DNA from: Bacteroidota bacterium
GTDB taxonomy: Bacteria; Bacteroidota; Bacteroidia; Chitinophagales; Chitinophagaceae
Direction of reading: 5' to 3'
Assembly (NCBI GenBank): GCA_023409675.1
Contig: JAEYRC010000397.1
Span: 1-21,841, forward strand
DNA length: 21,841 nt
This document shows positions 14,453 through 21,841 of the stretch, in pieces (positions within the stretch are counted from its first letter, which is position 1; each line of letters starts with the position of its first letter). A program made the translations under genes and the position numbers. The notes under the pieces were generated by a model. That model saw only the letters and a list, made by a program, of their open reading frames with translations, searched no databases and had not been told where the DNA came from.

Positions 14453-14877
14453 GTTTTGGTCGCTCTAGCCATCTATTTGATGTTCAATGCTTTTCTGTTG
14501 AATCTTCTAAATGTGCTGCGACGGTTTGGAAATATTTGTTTGTTCGATACCTCCGGCATCGATAATACCGCATTTAATTTTCTATAAATGTTGAACCCCT
14601 GTGGGGTTCTTGCACAACAAAAAGACTTAATATTTCACGAACTTGTATATATGAAATTTCTGCTGGTTGTTCTCCAACTGCATAGAATTCCCACAGTACA
14701 CGTGTGCGACGCAACAGCAGCTCAATAGGATTCCTAAAGCCCGGTACATAGAAACAGCTGAACTGAGATTAATGGCATTAATTTGATTTTTATGATTAGA
14801 CGTTTTATTGGGAGATTTTACAATTAATTAGAATTGGAATACTTGAAAAGTATATCCTTCTAAACTATTTAATCCTG
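14453..14877. repeat. Non-coding region with two REP-like hairpins
   Basis: CGATACCTCCGGCATCG (14545-14561) and GAACCCC-TGT-GGGGTTC (14593-14609) are two hairpins about 30 bp apart, similar in kind and order to the pair after mnmE. No gene is seen in 14610-14877. Confidence 0.6.
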
Positions 14878-14900
14878 TAATGCTCTTTTGCTTTGGTGTG

Positions 14901-15028
14901 CTATTAACCTTTCGCCCCTCCGGGGCGTAGATCATGGGGTTTGATGAGCCCGATACAAATGATTCGGGTTTATGGAACCAATCTTAAATATACTTGATAC
15001 CCGCGCCATTGGCGCGAAAGGTCAATAG
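14901..15028 (+). repeat. REPIN-like element, copy 1
   Basis: A 128-bp element with near-matching inverted ends, CTATTAACCTTTCGCCCC (14901-14918) and GGCGCGAAAGGTCAATAG (15011-15028). Each end has its own hairpin: CGCCCC-TCC-GGGGCG, and GCGCCA-TT-GGCGC. The copy sits within a longer direct repeat, about 14878-15040. Confidence 0.8.
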
Positions 15029-15150
15029 CAAATAGCAAATAGCTAATCCCAAAGCCCTTACCAGCTCCGTAGGAGCGATAACAAAATCCCCAAGATATTT
15101 TCCAATCATGTACCGCTCCTATGGAGCTAATGCTCTTTTGCTTTGGTGTG

Positions 15151-15278
15151 CTATTAACCTTTCGCCCCTCCGGGGCGTAGATCATGGGGTTTGATGAGCC
15201 CGATACAAATGATTTGGGTTGATGGAACCAGTCTTGAATATGCTTGTTTCACGCGGCATCGGCGCGAAAGGTCAATAG
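15151..15278 (+). repeat. REPIN-like element, copy 2
   Basis: A second copy exactly 250 bp further on, within a direct repeat of about 160 bp (15128-15290). The first 70 bases are identical; the right part differs at scattered positions, but GGCGCGAAAGGTCAATAG is unchanged. Between the copies, AGCTCCGTAGGAGCG and CGCTCCTATGGAGCT (about 15064-15127) form another inverted pair. Confidence 0.8.
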
Positions 15279-15402
15279 TAAATAGTAAAACATTTAAATC
15301 AAATGCATATATTAGTTGAAGAAGTTAGTCGATAAAATGTATTGTGCAACAAAAAAAATAGGTGGAATCGATTAATTAAAATGAGCAGCTACCATCAACA
15401 CC

Positions 15403-16368
15403 ATGAAAGCTTTCATAAAAACAAAATATGGCGGTCCGGAAGTGCTTCGGTTAGAAGAAGTGGAAATGCCAGGGCTGAAAGAGGATCACATTATGGTGAA
15501 GGAGGTCGCCAACGCTGCTAACCCTGCTGATTGGCATCTATTGCGGGGTGAGCCTTTTGTAGCCAGATTTACCGCTGGTCTTTTTAAACCTAAAGAGAAA
15601 ATCGCCGGAGCTGATTTTTCCGGAATTGTGGTTGAAACAGGCAGCAGGGTAACTCAATTCAACATTGGCGATAAAGTCTTTGGTGAATCGCTGCTGGGTG
15701 GCGCCTTTGCTGAATATGTAGCTGTGCCGGTATCTGTTTGTGCCAAAGTTCCTGATAACGTTAACCTGGTTCAGATGGCAGCACTACCTATAGCGGGGCT
15801 CACTGCTCTGCAGGCGCTTGTTACGCATGGAAATATAAAGCAGGGTGAAACCGTACTGATCAATGGCGCTTCTGGCGGTGTGGGTCATTTTGCGGTTCAG
15901 ATTGCCAGAGCCTATGGCGCAACGGTTACGGCTGTCTGTTCCAGCAGGAATGTTGACTTTGTAAAATCTTTGGGCGCTGATGATGTTATCGCATATGATA
16001 AACAGCACATTCACCGGCACAAAGGCAGCTACGATTTGATTGTTGACGCCAATGGTAATCTTGAATATGCGGATTACAAAAGAATGGGTAAGCGTGGTGT
16101 GATCATCGGGTTTACAACCATGGGGCATATGATTTCGACACTTATTAGGAAAGCTTTTGGCAGCTATCCGCTGATCCAGTTTACAGCAGCAGCAAATCAG
16201 CATGACCTGCAAACGTTGGCCACATTGGTGGCTGAGGAGAAAATAACAGCTTCCATTGAAAAAGTATTCCCTTATACAGAAATCCCGGAGGCTATCCGCT
16301 ATATCGAGGCCATGCGGACCAGGGGTAAGGTAGTCATGCAGTGGTTACAGGAAGACCACTCTCTATGA
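15403..16368 (+). CDS. NAD(P)-dependent oxidoreductase, zinc-less quinone-reductase type
   Basis: A 321-residue medium-chain dehydrogenase/reductase. It has the GroES-like N-terminal domain (about 1-125) with NAANPADWHLLRG and GADFSGIVVETG, and a Rossmann domain with NGASGGVGHFAVQIAR (154-169) for the NADPH dinucleotide fold. The zinc-binding cysteines of alcohol dehydrogenases are missing, so it belongs to the quinone oxidoreductase/reticulon-4-interacting branch. It probably reduces quinones or activated alkenes; the substrate is unknown. Length is normal. It stands alone, with REPIN-like repeats upstream and an opposing gene downstream, and no clear promoter or operon partner. It could be a recent arrival. 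Confidence 0.88.
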   Translation: MKAFIKTKYGGPEVLRLEEVEMPGLKEDHIMVKEVANAANPADWHLLRGEPFVARFTAGLFKPKEKIAGADFSGIVVETGSRVTQFNIGDKVFGESLLGGAFAEYVAVPVSVCAKVPDNVNLVQMAALPIAGLTALQALVTHGNIKQGETVLINGASGGVGHFAVQIARAYGATVTAVCSSRNVDFVKSLGADDVIAYDKQHIHRHKGSYDLIVDANGNLEYADYKRMGKRGVIIGFTTMGHMISTLIRKAFGSYPLIQFTAAANQHDLQTLATLVAEEKITASIEKVFPYTEIPEAIRYIEAMRTRGKVVMQWLQEDHSL

Positions 16369-16521
16369 CTATAAGATTCAGGAAGAACTATATACCGAAG
16401 TGAAACTGCAGCGCTGCCATAATGTAGACCTGAATTCTGGGCAATACTTTTTCCGATATAAAATATTAAAACAATTGATTTTTTGAGAGCGTAGAAGATT
16501 CAGAAATTTAATATTATCGAC

Positions 16522-17409
16522 CTAAACGTAAAGCGTTTTTCTATGCCTTTCCAGATATTGCTTGTTTGCTTCTGACAGATCCTTAATCATTTCTTTTCCC
16601 GTCACCCCGAGGCGATTGAAATTAGTTTTTACTAAGGTATCGCTTAAAATTATTCGGCCTGTGTTTTCGAAGCTTATCAGACTTCTGTCGAAAAGGGCGT
16701 CATAAGTTGGTGATAACAAGATGCCATTATCTACGTCGAGTCTCTCTTCTTCTGTGGCGGTCTTCCAGGGTACGATGTGCGAAGCTATCAGTATTTCATT
16801 TCTTTCATATTGAGTAACAGCACATTTAAACTCCCATCGATATAAAATGCTTTTTCGGTATGCTCCTTGTCCAACCCGGGAGGTGACTAAACCTTGCCTT
16901 TCGGTTTGGAGAATTGATGGAGAAGTCAAGGCTTCAGGTATTTCGTCAATCATTATGCTTAAAGCTGAATCATTAAGCTCATAGCTAACTTTAGCAGATG
17001 CTCTTTTGAAGAAAAACTTAATTACAATTCTTTCTTTACCTTCTCTGTCAGGGGCCCATTCATAGTCAAATTCAAGCAAGCTCAATTCTGCTTCAAAAAT
17101 CACATAGGCTTTTTCAGCTTGAATAAATAGGAAAACCCTTTTACCACTTTTAATATGATTGCGGAGCTCAAGATTGCCCCGAATAAATTTCATATTCCCT
17201 AACTGCCCCTCTCCAGTATAAGAGAATACATTTGGATTCTCCCATTGATCTTTATAGCCGTGTTGATGACCGCTTGGACTTGAGAAGATAAAAATAAATG
17301 GATGGGAAGCTGATGCTGAAATTCCGCTTTGCCGATTTCCTCCAAATTGGTCATGAATACCTGATCGGCGGTATTTATTACCAGGAATAAATAATGGCAA
17401 ATCCTGCAA
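16522..17409 (-). CDS. SRA-like/HNH endonuclease, probable type IV restriction enzyme
   Basis: A 295-residue two-domain protein. Residues about 8-125 resemble the SRA-type modified-base reader of McrA-like enzymes: YRRSGIHDQFGGNRQSGI, then FIFIFSSPSG, YTGEGQLGNMKFIRGN and RVFLF. Residues about 195-255 form an HNH nuclease of the ASHIVPWK..ERLDVDNGILLS..YDALFDRSLISF type, with H211 and the DNG triad region. Such fusions cut DNA bearing modified cytosines, so the likely role is defence against modified phage or foreign DNA; that is inferred from domains. The start is uncertain: TTG at 17409 is the first possible start after the in-frame stop at 17442 that keeps the domain whole. A 79-residue ORF ends 10 bp upstream on the same strand. 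Confidence 0.82.
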   Translation of the reverse strand: MQDLPLFIPGNKYRRSGIHDQFGGNRQSGISASASHPFIFIFSSPSGHQHGYKDQWENPNVFSYTGEGQLGNMKFIRGNLELRNHIKSGKRVFLFIQAEKAYVIFEAELSLLEFDYEWAPDREGKERIVIKFFFKRASAKVSYELNDSALSIMIDEIPEALTSPSILQTERQGLVTSRVGQGAYRKSILYRWEFKCAVTQYERNEILIASHIVPWKTATEEERLDVDNGILLSPTYDALFDRSLISFENTGRIILSDTLVKTNFNRLGVTGKEMIKDLSEANKQYLERHRKTLYV

Positions 17410-17419
17410 GCGAACTAGT

Positions 17420-17659
17420 TTAAGGGAAGTTACTGTTTTTTAAGATTTGGTGCTTCTTTTTAAGGATGTCTTTGGTCTTATACTTGATCGATTTCACGAA
17501 AGGAAAAGTTCTAATTTCTTTTGTATAGGATATTGGGTATCTTTCTTCTGTTTCATAAATGTTGTTTATGATAAATTTTGATTGATATATCCTCACTTTT
17601 TGATTGTCCAGATTTGTTTCCCTCATAAATTCATATCTGCTCAATTTATTGTCCATCAA
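17420..17659 (-). CDS. Hypothetical protein upstream of the HNH endonuclease
   Basis: A 79-residue lysine- and isoleucine-rich protein beginning MMDNKLSRYEFMRETNL and ending LKKKHQILKNSNFP. It has no signal peptide or membrane helix and is not recognised. It ends 10 bp before the TTG start of the endonuclease, in a different frame, so the two are probably translated from one message. It might be a small partner or regulator, or the relic of a longer N-terminus lost by frameshift; nothing in the sequence decides this. The upstream region is shared with the divergent mobile mystery operon and holds the 12-bp palindrome GCCTATATAGGC (17679-17690). Confidence 0.45.
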   Translation of the reverse strand: MMDNKLSRYEFMRETNLDNQKVRIYQSKFIINNIYETEERYPISYTKEIRTFPFVKSIKYKTKDILKKKHQILKNSNFP

Positions 17660-17716
17660 TTAATTATCGGCATTTTCAGCCTATATAGGCAAGGCATGCT
17701 TTATCAATAATCGTTT

Positions 17717-17806
17717 AAAGTCAAGTAATAGCTTTACTAATTATTTGCAAAAGTCAAGCATTAGCTTTACTTTTGACAACACTAAGTCAACCTATAACTT
17801 TACTTT
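17717..17806 (+). promoter_or_regulatory. Three phased operator repeats and promoter of the mobile mystery A/B pair
   Basis: Three 24-bp repeats start at 17717, 17750 and 17783, exactly 33 bp apart, with core AAGTCAA..TA..CTTTACT. The middle copy is nearly palindromic: AAAGTCAAGC-ATTA-GCTTTACTTT, arms matching at nine of ten bases. The third copy ends at the base before the ATG (17807). A TTTG (17772-17775) and TAACTTTA (17795-17802), 19 bp apart, form a promoter inside repeats 2 and 3. Binding by the XRE protein would block its own promoter. Confidence 0.75.
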
Positions 17807-18265
17807 ATGGGCAAGAAATCACTTCAACTGCAACAACTCAACAGCAAAATGCTGGACTTTGCCTCACTCAAAAAGGTGGTCATGCCACCCACCGGATGGA
17901 TAAAAGCCATCCGCACCGCCATTGGCATGTCTATGCAGCAATTGGGCAACAAGTTGAATGTTTCCAAGCAGGGAGTCATGGACATTGAAAAGCGGGAAAA
18001 AGACGGTTCCATTACCATCAAATCCCTGCGGGAAATTGCCCGTGTTATGGATATGCAGTTGGTGTATGGGTTTGTAGCCAATGATGGATCGCTGGATGCC
18101 CTCATAGAAAAACGGGCCACCGAACTGGCCACCCAAATTGTGACGCGTACTGCAAATACTATGAAGCTGGAAGACCAGGCCAATTCAAAAAAGCGGATTG
18201 AAACCGCCATCAGGGAAAGGGCAGCAGTCCTTAAAAACGAAATGTCTAAAATTTTATGGGATTAG
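17807..18265 (+). CDS. Mobile mystery protein A (XRE-family regulator)
   Basis: A 152-residue protein with a Cro/C1-type helix-turn-helix at about 30-85. The family hallmark is PPTGWIKAIRTAIGMSMQQL, followed by KLNVSKQGVMDIEKREKDG and LVYGFVANDG. The C-terminal half is helical and charged. This matches the TIGRFAM family mobile mystery protein A, which is nearly always paired with protein B. The stop overlaps the start of protein B by 10 bp. Its probable role is repression of the pair through the three operators upstream, in the way an antitoxin controls a toxin operon; this is inferred from gene order and the operator design. An ATG at 17849 is possible, but the family's N-terminal helix begins before it. 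Confidence 0.88.
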   Translation: MGKKSLQLQQLNSKMLDFASLKKVVMPPTGWIKAIRTAIGMSMQQLGNKLNVSKQGVMDIEKREKDGSITIKSLREIARVMDMQLVYGFVANDGSLDALIEKRATELATQIVTRTANTMKLEDQANSKKRIETAIRERAAVLKNEMSKILWD

Positions 18266-18852
18266 CGTTAGAATATTTTGATGGCCAAACCCCTTTAAAT
18301 GAAGATGAGAAAGACGGTCTGCTCATTCCTACCATTGCCACCCGTGGCGAGTTAGACGAGTTTGAGCAGCAAAATATAGAACAAGCCATACAGTGGACAC
18401 TGGGTCGTTCCTTGAAGCCGGATACCATTTTTACGGAGAATTTCATCCGCATGGTGCATAAACGCATGTATGCCGAGGTATGGGCATGGGCAGGTGAGTT
18501 TCGCAAAACCAACAAGAATATTGGCATAGACAAGTCGCAAATACCCACGGAACTGAGGTGCCTGCTTGATGACATCCGTTATTGGCACGAAAACAATATC
18601 TATCCACCCGATGAAATTGCCGTGCGGTTCAAACACCGCATTGTATGTATTCATTGTTTCCCCAATGGCAACGGCAGGCATAGCCGTCTCATGGCCGACA
18701 TCATCATTGAAAAAATATACAAGCAGCCCGTATTCAGCTGGGGTGCCGCTAATCTATCCAATGATGGCGATGCCCGGGCGGCTTACCTCAAAGCTGTAAA
18801 AGCAGCCGACCAGGGTAATTACAGTTTACTCCTGGCCTTTGCCCGTTCCTGA
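18256..18852 (+). CDS. Mobile mystery protein B (Fic-domain protein)
   Basis: A 198-residue Fic protein. The Fic loop is HCFPNGNGRHSR (residues 133-144). It keeps the catalytic histidine and the GNGR anion-binding turn, but has Asn137 where AMP-transferring Fic enzymes have an Asp/Glu that binds magnesium. An N-terminal helix TRGELDEFEQQNI (29-41) is in the place where inhibitory helices sit in other Fic proteins; whether it inhibits here is not known. It overlaps the end of protein A by 10 bp, so the two are translationally coupled. Family proteins are presumed toxin-like enzymes of mobile DNA, with no settled target. Confidence 0.9.
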   Translation: MGLALEYFDGQTPLNEDEKDGLLIPTIATRGELDEFEQQNIEQAIQWTLGRSLKPDTIFTENFIRMVHKRMYAEVWAWAGEFRKTNKNIGIDKSQIPTELRCLLDDIRYWHENNIYPPDEIAVRFKHRIVCIHCFPNGNGRHSRLMADIIIEKIYKQPVFSWGAANLSNDGDARAAYLKAVKAADQGNYSLLLAFARS

Positions 18853-18873
18853 AATTTCCGGATAGTTCATTCC

Positions 18874-19030
18874 AAAATTTACCAATAATTTCAGAGGATA
18901 TCTTATCAGCGTTTCAGTCGAAAGTTTACCAGTAGTGGAATTGGAATGTGGGATATGTTAGTCTAAAGTTTGCCGCTACATGGTTAAATCTTTCGGTCAT
19001 CACGGCGCAATGTTTACCACTTTTCGGATG
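18874..19030 (+). mobile_element. IS21-like left end with multiple terminal repeats (remnant)
   Basis: Four related words follow each other on the plus strand: AAAATTTACCAATAA (18874), AAAGTTTACCAGTAG (18921), AAAGTTTGCCGCTAC (18965) and AATGTTTACCACTTT (19009). Spacing is 47, 44 and 44 bp. Multiple terminal repeats of this kind, containing TTTACC, are typical of IS21-family ends, where the IstA transposase binds. Directly downstream lies a broken istA-like start. Confidence 0.55.
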
Positions 19031-19071
19031 AGGCGACACATTTATTCACAGCTTCTTTTGTTTTAAAAGAC

Positions 19072-19360
19072 ATGGCTAATGAAGTGAACTAAATGCAGCA
19101 GATTCCTCTTCTCATTCAATCACTGGAACTGAGCTTATCCTTAAGGGCAATAGCTTTCCAATTAAAAATCCAGGTAGGCCCTTAGCTTTTTATATTAAAA
19201 AGATAAATGGCGTTTCATGTTCCTTTCCTTTGCTTCGGTGGATGATGAGCTTGAGTTAATAATAAACGCTGACGCATTATTGAAATATCTACTTAAAGGT
19301 CAGAATTTGCTCGATCAGGATTATGGATGTAAAAGGAGTACGAATTTGATCGATGGTTAA
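19072..19360 (+). pseudogene. Decayed istA transposase start (IS21 family)
   Basis: From ATG 19072 the frame reads MANEVN, stop, then MQQIPLLIQSL and LSLRAIAFQLKI. This resembles the IstA N-terminal helix-turn-helix, usually MQ-x-I followed by S-x-R-x-I-A-x-x-L. The frame ends at 19189. Another frame further on (about 19210-19350) contains SVDDELELIINADALLK, which could be the continuation. With in-frame stops and frameshifts it cannot work, and no istB is present. Identification rests on a short stretch plus the terminal repeats just upstream. Confidence 0.45.
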
Positions 19361-19467
19361 TTTGGGAGTGTATTATTTCTAAAAATAATTTTATTGCTGA
19401 AGTGGCGATTATTATCGATTCCGTAACTTAATCCCTTGTTTATTCTCCACTAATACAACCCTCTCCC

Positions 19468-20634
19468 ATGACCCACCGCCTCCCCGCCATCGATTTCGTT
19501 CGCGGGCTTGCCATGATCATTATGGCCCTGGATCATGTACGGGATTTTATGCATGAAAGCTCACTGTCTGTTAATCCAACGGATCTCACTAATACTACTC
19601 CGGCATTATTTTTTACCCGGTTCATTACGCATTTATGCGCCCCCATTTTTGTTTTCCTGGCTGGGACTTCCGTGTTTTTGAATTTACAGAAAACGGGTAA
19701 GGTGACGGAAACCCGAAAGCTGTTGTTCAAAAGAGGAATGTGGTTGCTGGTCCTGGAGTTTACCCTGGTTAATTTCGCCATATTCTTTGATATCGGTTTT
19801 CATACTTATTTGTTTGAAGTGATTGCCGCGATAGGGTTTGGCTTTATTGTACTCGCACTTTTATTGAAAACACCTTCAGCACTTATAGGATTGATAGGGA
19901 TACTCATAATTTTCGGTCATGGATTGTTCAACGCTATTCCATTCGGTGAAAATTCGCTTTTACAAATTGTTCTCAACCCATTTTTTAATCCCACTGCACT
20001 AAGTTTATTCAGCGGCAAAATTCTGGTTATAGGCTATCCGCCGATACCCTGGTTGGGGATTATGCTGGCCGGGTTTTCCGTCGGCCGGTATTTTAACCTG
20101 GAAGCATCCCGGAGGGAAAAGCTGTTCCTGACAATTGGACTAATCTCCCTACTATTATTTGTTGTTATTCGAAGCATCAATGCCTATGGCGATCCGGCTG
20201 CCTGGTCAACTCAAAAGAACTTTTTATACACGGTACTCTCATTTATGAATATCACTAAATATCCGCCTTCCCTGATCTTTAGCCTGTTCACTTTAGGGGT
20301 CATGTTTTTCCTGCTGGCCCTTGCAGATCGTTTTCCTTCCAGCATAAAACGAGTTGTGATCACCTACGGTAAAGTCCCCCTGTTTTATTTTGTCCTCCAT
20401 TTCTACCTGGCGCATGGCCTCACGCTATTGATGCTTTTTGTACAGGGCTTCACCTGGACAGAACTTGAATTTGCCAACAACCGCTTTGGAAGACCATCCG
20501 GTGTTGACAGCGGCCTGCCGCTTTGGGCTATTTATATCGTCTGGATCTTTGTGGTTGCGGTACTGTATAAGCCCTGTCTGTGGTTTAGCCGATATAAAGC
20601 CAGCCATACGCACTGGTGGCTGAAATATGTCTGA
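19468..20634 (+). CDS. DUF1624 membrane protein, heparan-alpha-glucosaminide N-acetyltransferase-like
   Basis: A 388-residue polytopic inner-membrane protein with about ten helices. The N-terminus LPAIDFVRGLAMIIMALDHV is the hallmark of DUF1624/HGSNAT-like acyltransferases, which move an acetyl group across a membrane to sugars; H22 of ALDHVRDF is a likely functional residue. Further conserved patches are HLCAPIFVFLAGTSVFL (about 55-71) and YPPIPWLGIMLAGFSVGR (about 190-207). A VPLFYFVLHFYLAHGL segment lies near 305. The substrate in bacteria is not known; a cell-envelope sugar is likely. It stands alone, with decayed IS21 DNA upstream. The codon use looks like the core genes. Confidence 0.85.
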   Translation: MTHRLPAIDFVRGLAMIIMALDHVRDFMHESSLSVNPTDLTNTTPALFFTRFITHLCAPIFVFLAGTSVFLNLQKTGKVTETRKLLFKRGMWLLVLEFTLVNFAIFFDIGFHTYLFEVIAAIGFGFIVLALLLKTPSALIGLIGILIIFGHGLFNAIPFGENSLLQIVLNPFFNPTALSLFSGKILVIGYPPIPWLGIMLAGFSVGRYFNLEASRREKLFLTIGLISLLLFVVIRSINAYGDPAAWSTQKNFLYTVLSFMNITKYPPSLIFSLFTLGVMFFLLALADRFPSSIKRVVITYGKVPLFYFVLHFYLAHGLTLLMLFVQGFTWTELEFANNRFGRPSGVDSGLPLWAIYIVWIFVVAVLYKPCLWFSRYKASHTHWWLKYV

Positions 20635-20776
20635 TGGGCCAGATCAGCCTGAAATAACTGATGGTTGAATTAACATTTTATTTCCTCCTCCGCGGTCGAT
20701 CCGCAGCGGCGCTGAACGGAAAAAATAGTAACTTCCCAAATACCACCGGAGTGGAAATTTTAAACTATTTGAACGG

Positions 20777-21397
20777 ATGAACTATAGAAAATTCTGGTTT
20801 TTTGGCCTGGCCCTATTGCTTTCCCTTGCTTCCTACGCACAGCTTGGCGTTACCGAAAGTCTTCGGAAAATTGAAACACTACCGCAAGCGGAGGCATTTA
20901 TCGCGGCCAATCCCTTATTAAAACCCGCTATATTGAAGATTTCAGCAGACCGTGATACGTCCATCTTTCACAAGCGCCTGCTGCGACAAAACAAGGGCGA
21001 TGTGTTTTCTGTCGGCTATGTTACCTATAAAGTGCTTGAATCAGAAGGCACCGTGGATTTCCGTGCCCGCTATATTTTCCTGGATGGATCGGAATACAAT
21101 GCTGCAGAGATCGACAGCCTCAAAAAGCTGATCGTACAAAAACTGAATAATGGTGAATCTATGGCCGCGCTTTCTGACCAGTACAATATGGATGGAAACG
21201 AAACGCAGGGCGACACCGACTGGTTCTCGGGCATCTATTCTTTTCCAAAAGAGTTTCAGGATGCCGTACAAGCCCATAAGGTTGGTGAAGTCTTTTTTGC
21301 CGATGTGCCCGAACGGCAATGGCATTATATCATCCGGAAAACCCACGACGACCGGGTGAAAAAGGAAATGACGATCTTGCGGGCTATCGGTCGGTAA
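20777..21397 (+). CDS. Exported parvulin-type peptidyl-prolyl isomerase-like protein
   Basis: A 206-residue protein with a signal peptide ending LASYAQ (about residue 22). The N-terminal part (25-95) has ANPLLKPAILKIS and LLRQNKGDVFSVGYVTYKVL. A PpiC/parvulin domain follows (about 96-192) with FRARYIFLDG, QYNMDGNETQGDTDWF and WHYIIRKTHDD. It would act in the periplasm or outer envelope on protein folding. Some parvulin active-site residues cannot be confirmed by eye, so a non-catalytic binding role is possible. A tandem paralog starts 39 bp downstream. Confidence 0.82.
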   Translation: MNYRKFWFFGLALLLSLASYAQLGVTESLRKIETLPQAEAFIAANPLLKPAILKISADRDTSIFHKRLLRQNKGDVFSVGYVTYKVLESEGTVDFRARYIFLDGSEYNAAEIDSLKKLIVQKLNNGESMAALSDQYNMDGNETQGDTDWFSGIYSFPKEFQDAVQAHKVGEVFFADVPERQWHYIIRKTHDDRVKKEMTILRAIGR

Positions 21398-21436
21398 GCA
21401 TTGCACATTTATAACAAGTATCCTTAAACGAATTAT

Positions 21437-21841
21437 ATGAAAATCAGTTTTCTGGCCCTCTTAATGTTGTTTGTAAGCCAGGCCTTTGCACAACTTACAG
21501 TATATGAACAGTTCCAAAAGATCTCTACGATGGAACAGGCCCGGCAGTATATCAACGCGAACCCCGAATTAAAACCGGCAATCCTTAACCTTTCTTCGGA
21601 TAAGGATTCCACGACCATCGACAAACGCCTCCTGCGCCAAAACCAGGGCGATGTCTTTTCAGTAGGCTATGTAACCTATAAAATACTTCAGTCGAAAGAC
21701 ACCGTTAATTACCGCGCCCGCTATATTTTTCTCGATGGTGCTACGTACAGTCCGCGTGAAATCGACAGCCTTAAACGACTCATCGTACAAAAGGCCAATG
21801 AAGGCGTTCCTTTTGAAGTGTTGTCGGATCAGTATACCATG
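21437..21841 (+). CDS. Exported parvulin-type protein, tandem paralog (partial at window edge)
   Basis: From ATG 21437 the frame stays open for 135 codons to the window edge. A signal peptide ending SQAFAQ is followed by INANPELKPAILNLS and LLRQNQGDVFSVGYVTYKIL, then YRARYIFLDGATY and LSDQYTM. These match the preceding gene almost position for position, so the two are tandem duplicates that have drifted apart, most in the signal peptide and the linker. The parvulin domain continues beyond the window. The pair is probably one operon. Confidence 0.88.
   Translation, partial: MKISFLALLMLFVSQAFAQLTVYEQFQKISTMEQARQYINANPELKPAILNLSSDKDSTTIDKRLLRQNQGDVFSVGYVTYKILQSKDTVNYRARYIFLDGATYSPREIDSLKRLIVQKANEGVPFEVLSDQYTM

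Noticed and set aside
14970..15185. 71-codon minus-strand frame
   Set aside because: It lies within the REPIN-like repeats and their spacer and has no protein-like features.

Overview
The window looks like chromosomal DNA of a Bacteroidota member, most likely near the Chitinophagaceae. Four things point there: a TonB/ExbB/ExbD/ExbD transport operon with the Bacteroidota-type proline-rich TonB, a secreted protein with a type IX secretion C-terminal sorting domain, start codons without Shine-Dalgarno sequences, and promoter boxes of the TAnnTTTG type. The family assignment is inferred from protein style and not from any search.

Layout. 1-1459: the end of nuoM and all of nuoN, the last genes of a complex I operon. 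1456-1882: three tandem copies of a ~142-bp non-coding repeat. 1991-3268: a MacB/FtsX-type permease. 3698-6954: an exbB-exbD-exbD-tonB operon with a candidate promoter, an internal hairpin after exbB and a clear terminator. 7024-8572: a type IX-secreted protein broken by one frameshift. 8638-10020: mnmE. Up to here the window is mostly housekeeping.

10294-13319 is the most unusual part. On the minus strand, reading leftward, there are two candidate small ORFs each followed by a terminator, then four tightly packed tRNA genes (Gln-CUG, Lys-UUU, Asn-GUU, Phe-GAA; 4-6 bp apart), a YkuK-type RNase H-like protein, three decayed tRNA-like units (one without an anticodon arm), and a slipin/SPFH protein followed by its own terminator. 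Everything faces the same way. This suggests an RNA-processing or RNA-repair island built around unusual tRNAs; no RtcB, Ro60 or nucleotidyltransferase is visible in the window.

13532-19360 is accessory DNA: a GxxExxY PD-(D/E)xK protein bracketed by short repeats, a truncated mcrC tail, a pair of REPIN-like 128-bp elements, a zinc-less medium-chain oxidoreductase, an SRA-like/HNH endonuclease probably aimed at modified DNA, the mobile mystery protein A/B pair (XRE regulator plus Fic protein) with three 24-bp operators in exact 33-bp register, and a decayed IS21-family left end with the start of istA. 19468-21841: a DUF1624 membrane acyltransferase-like protein and two tandem exported parvulin-type proteins, the second cut by the window edge.
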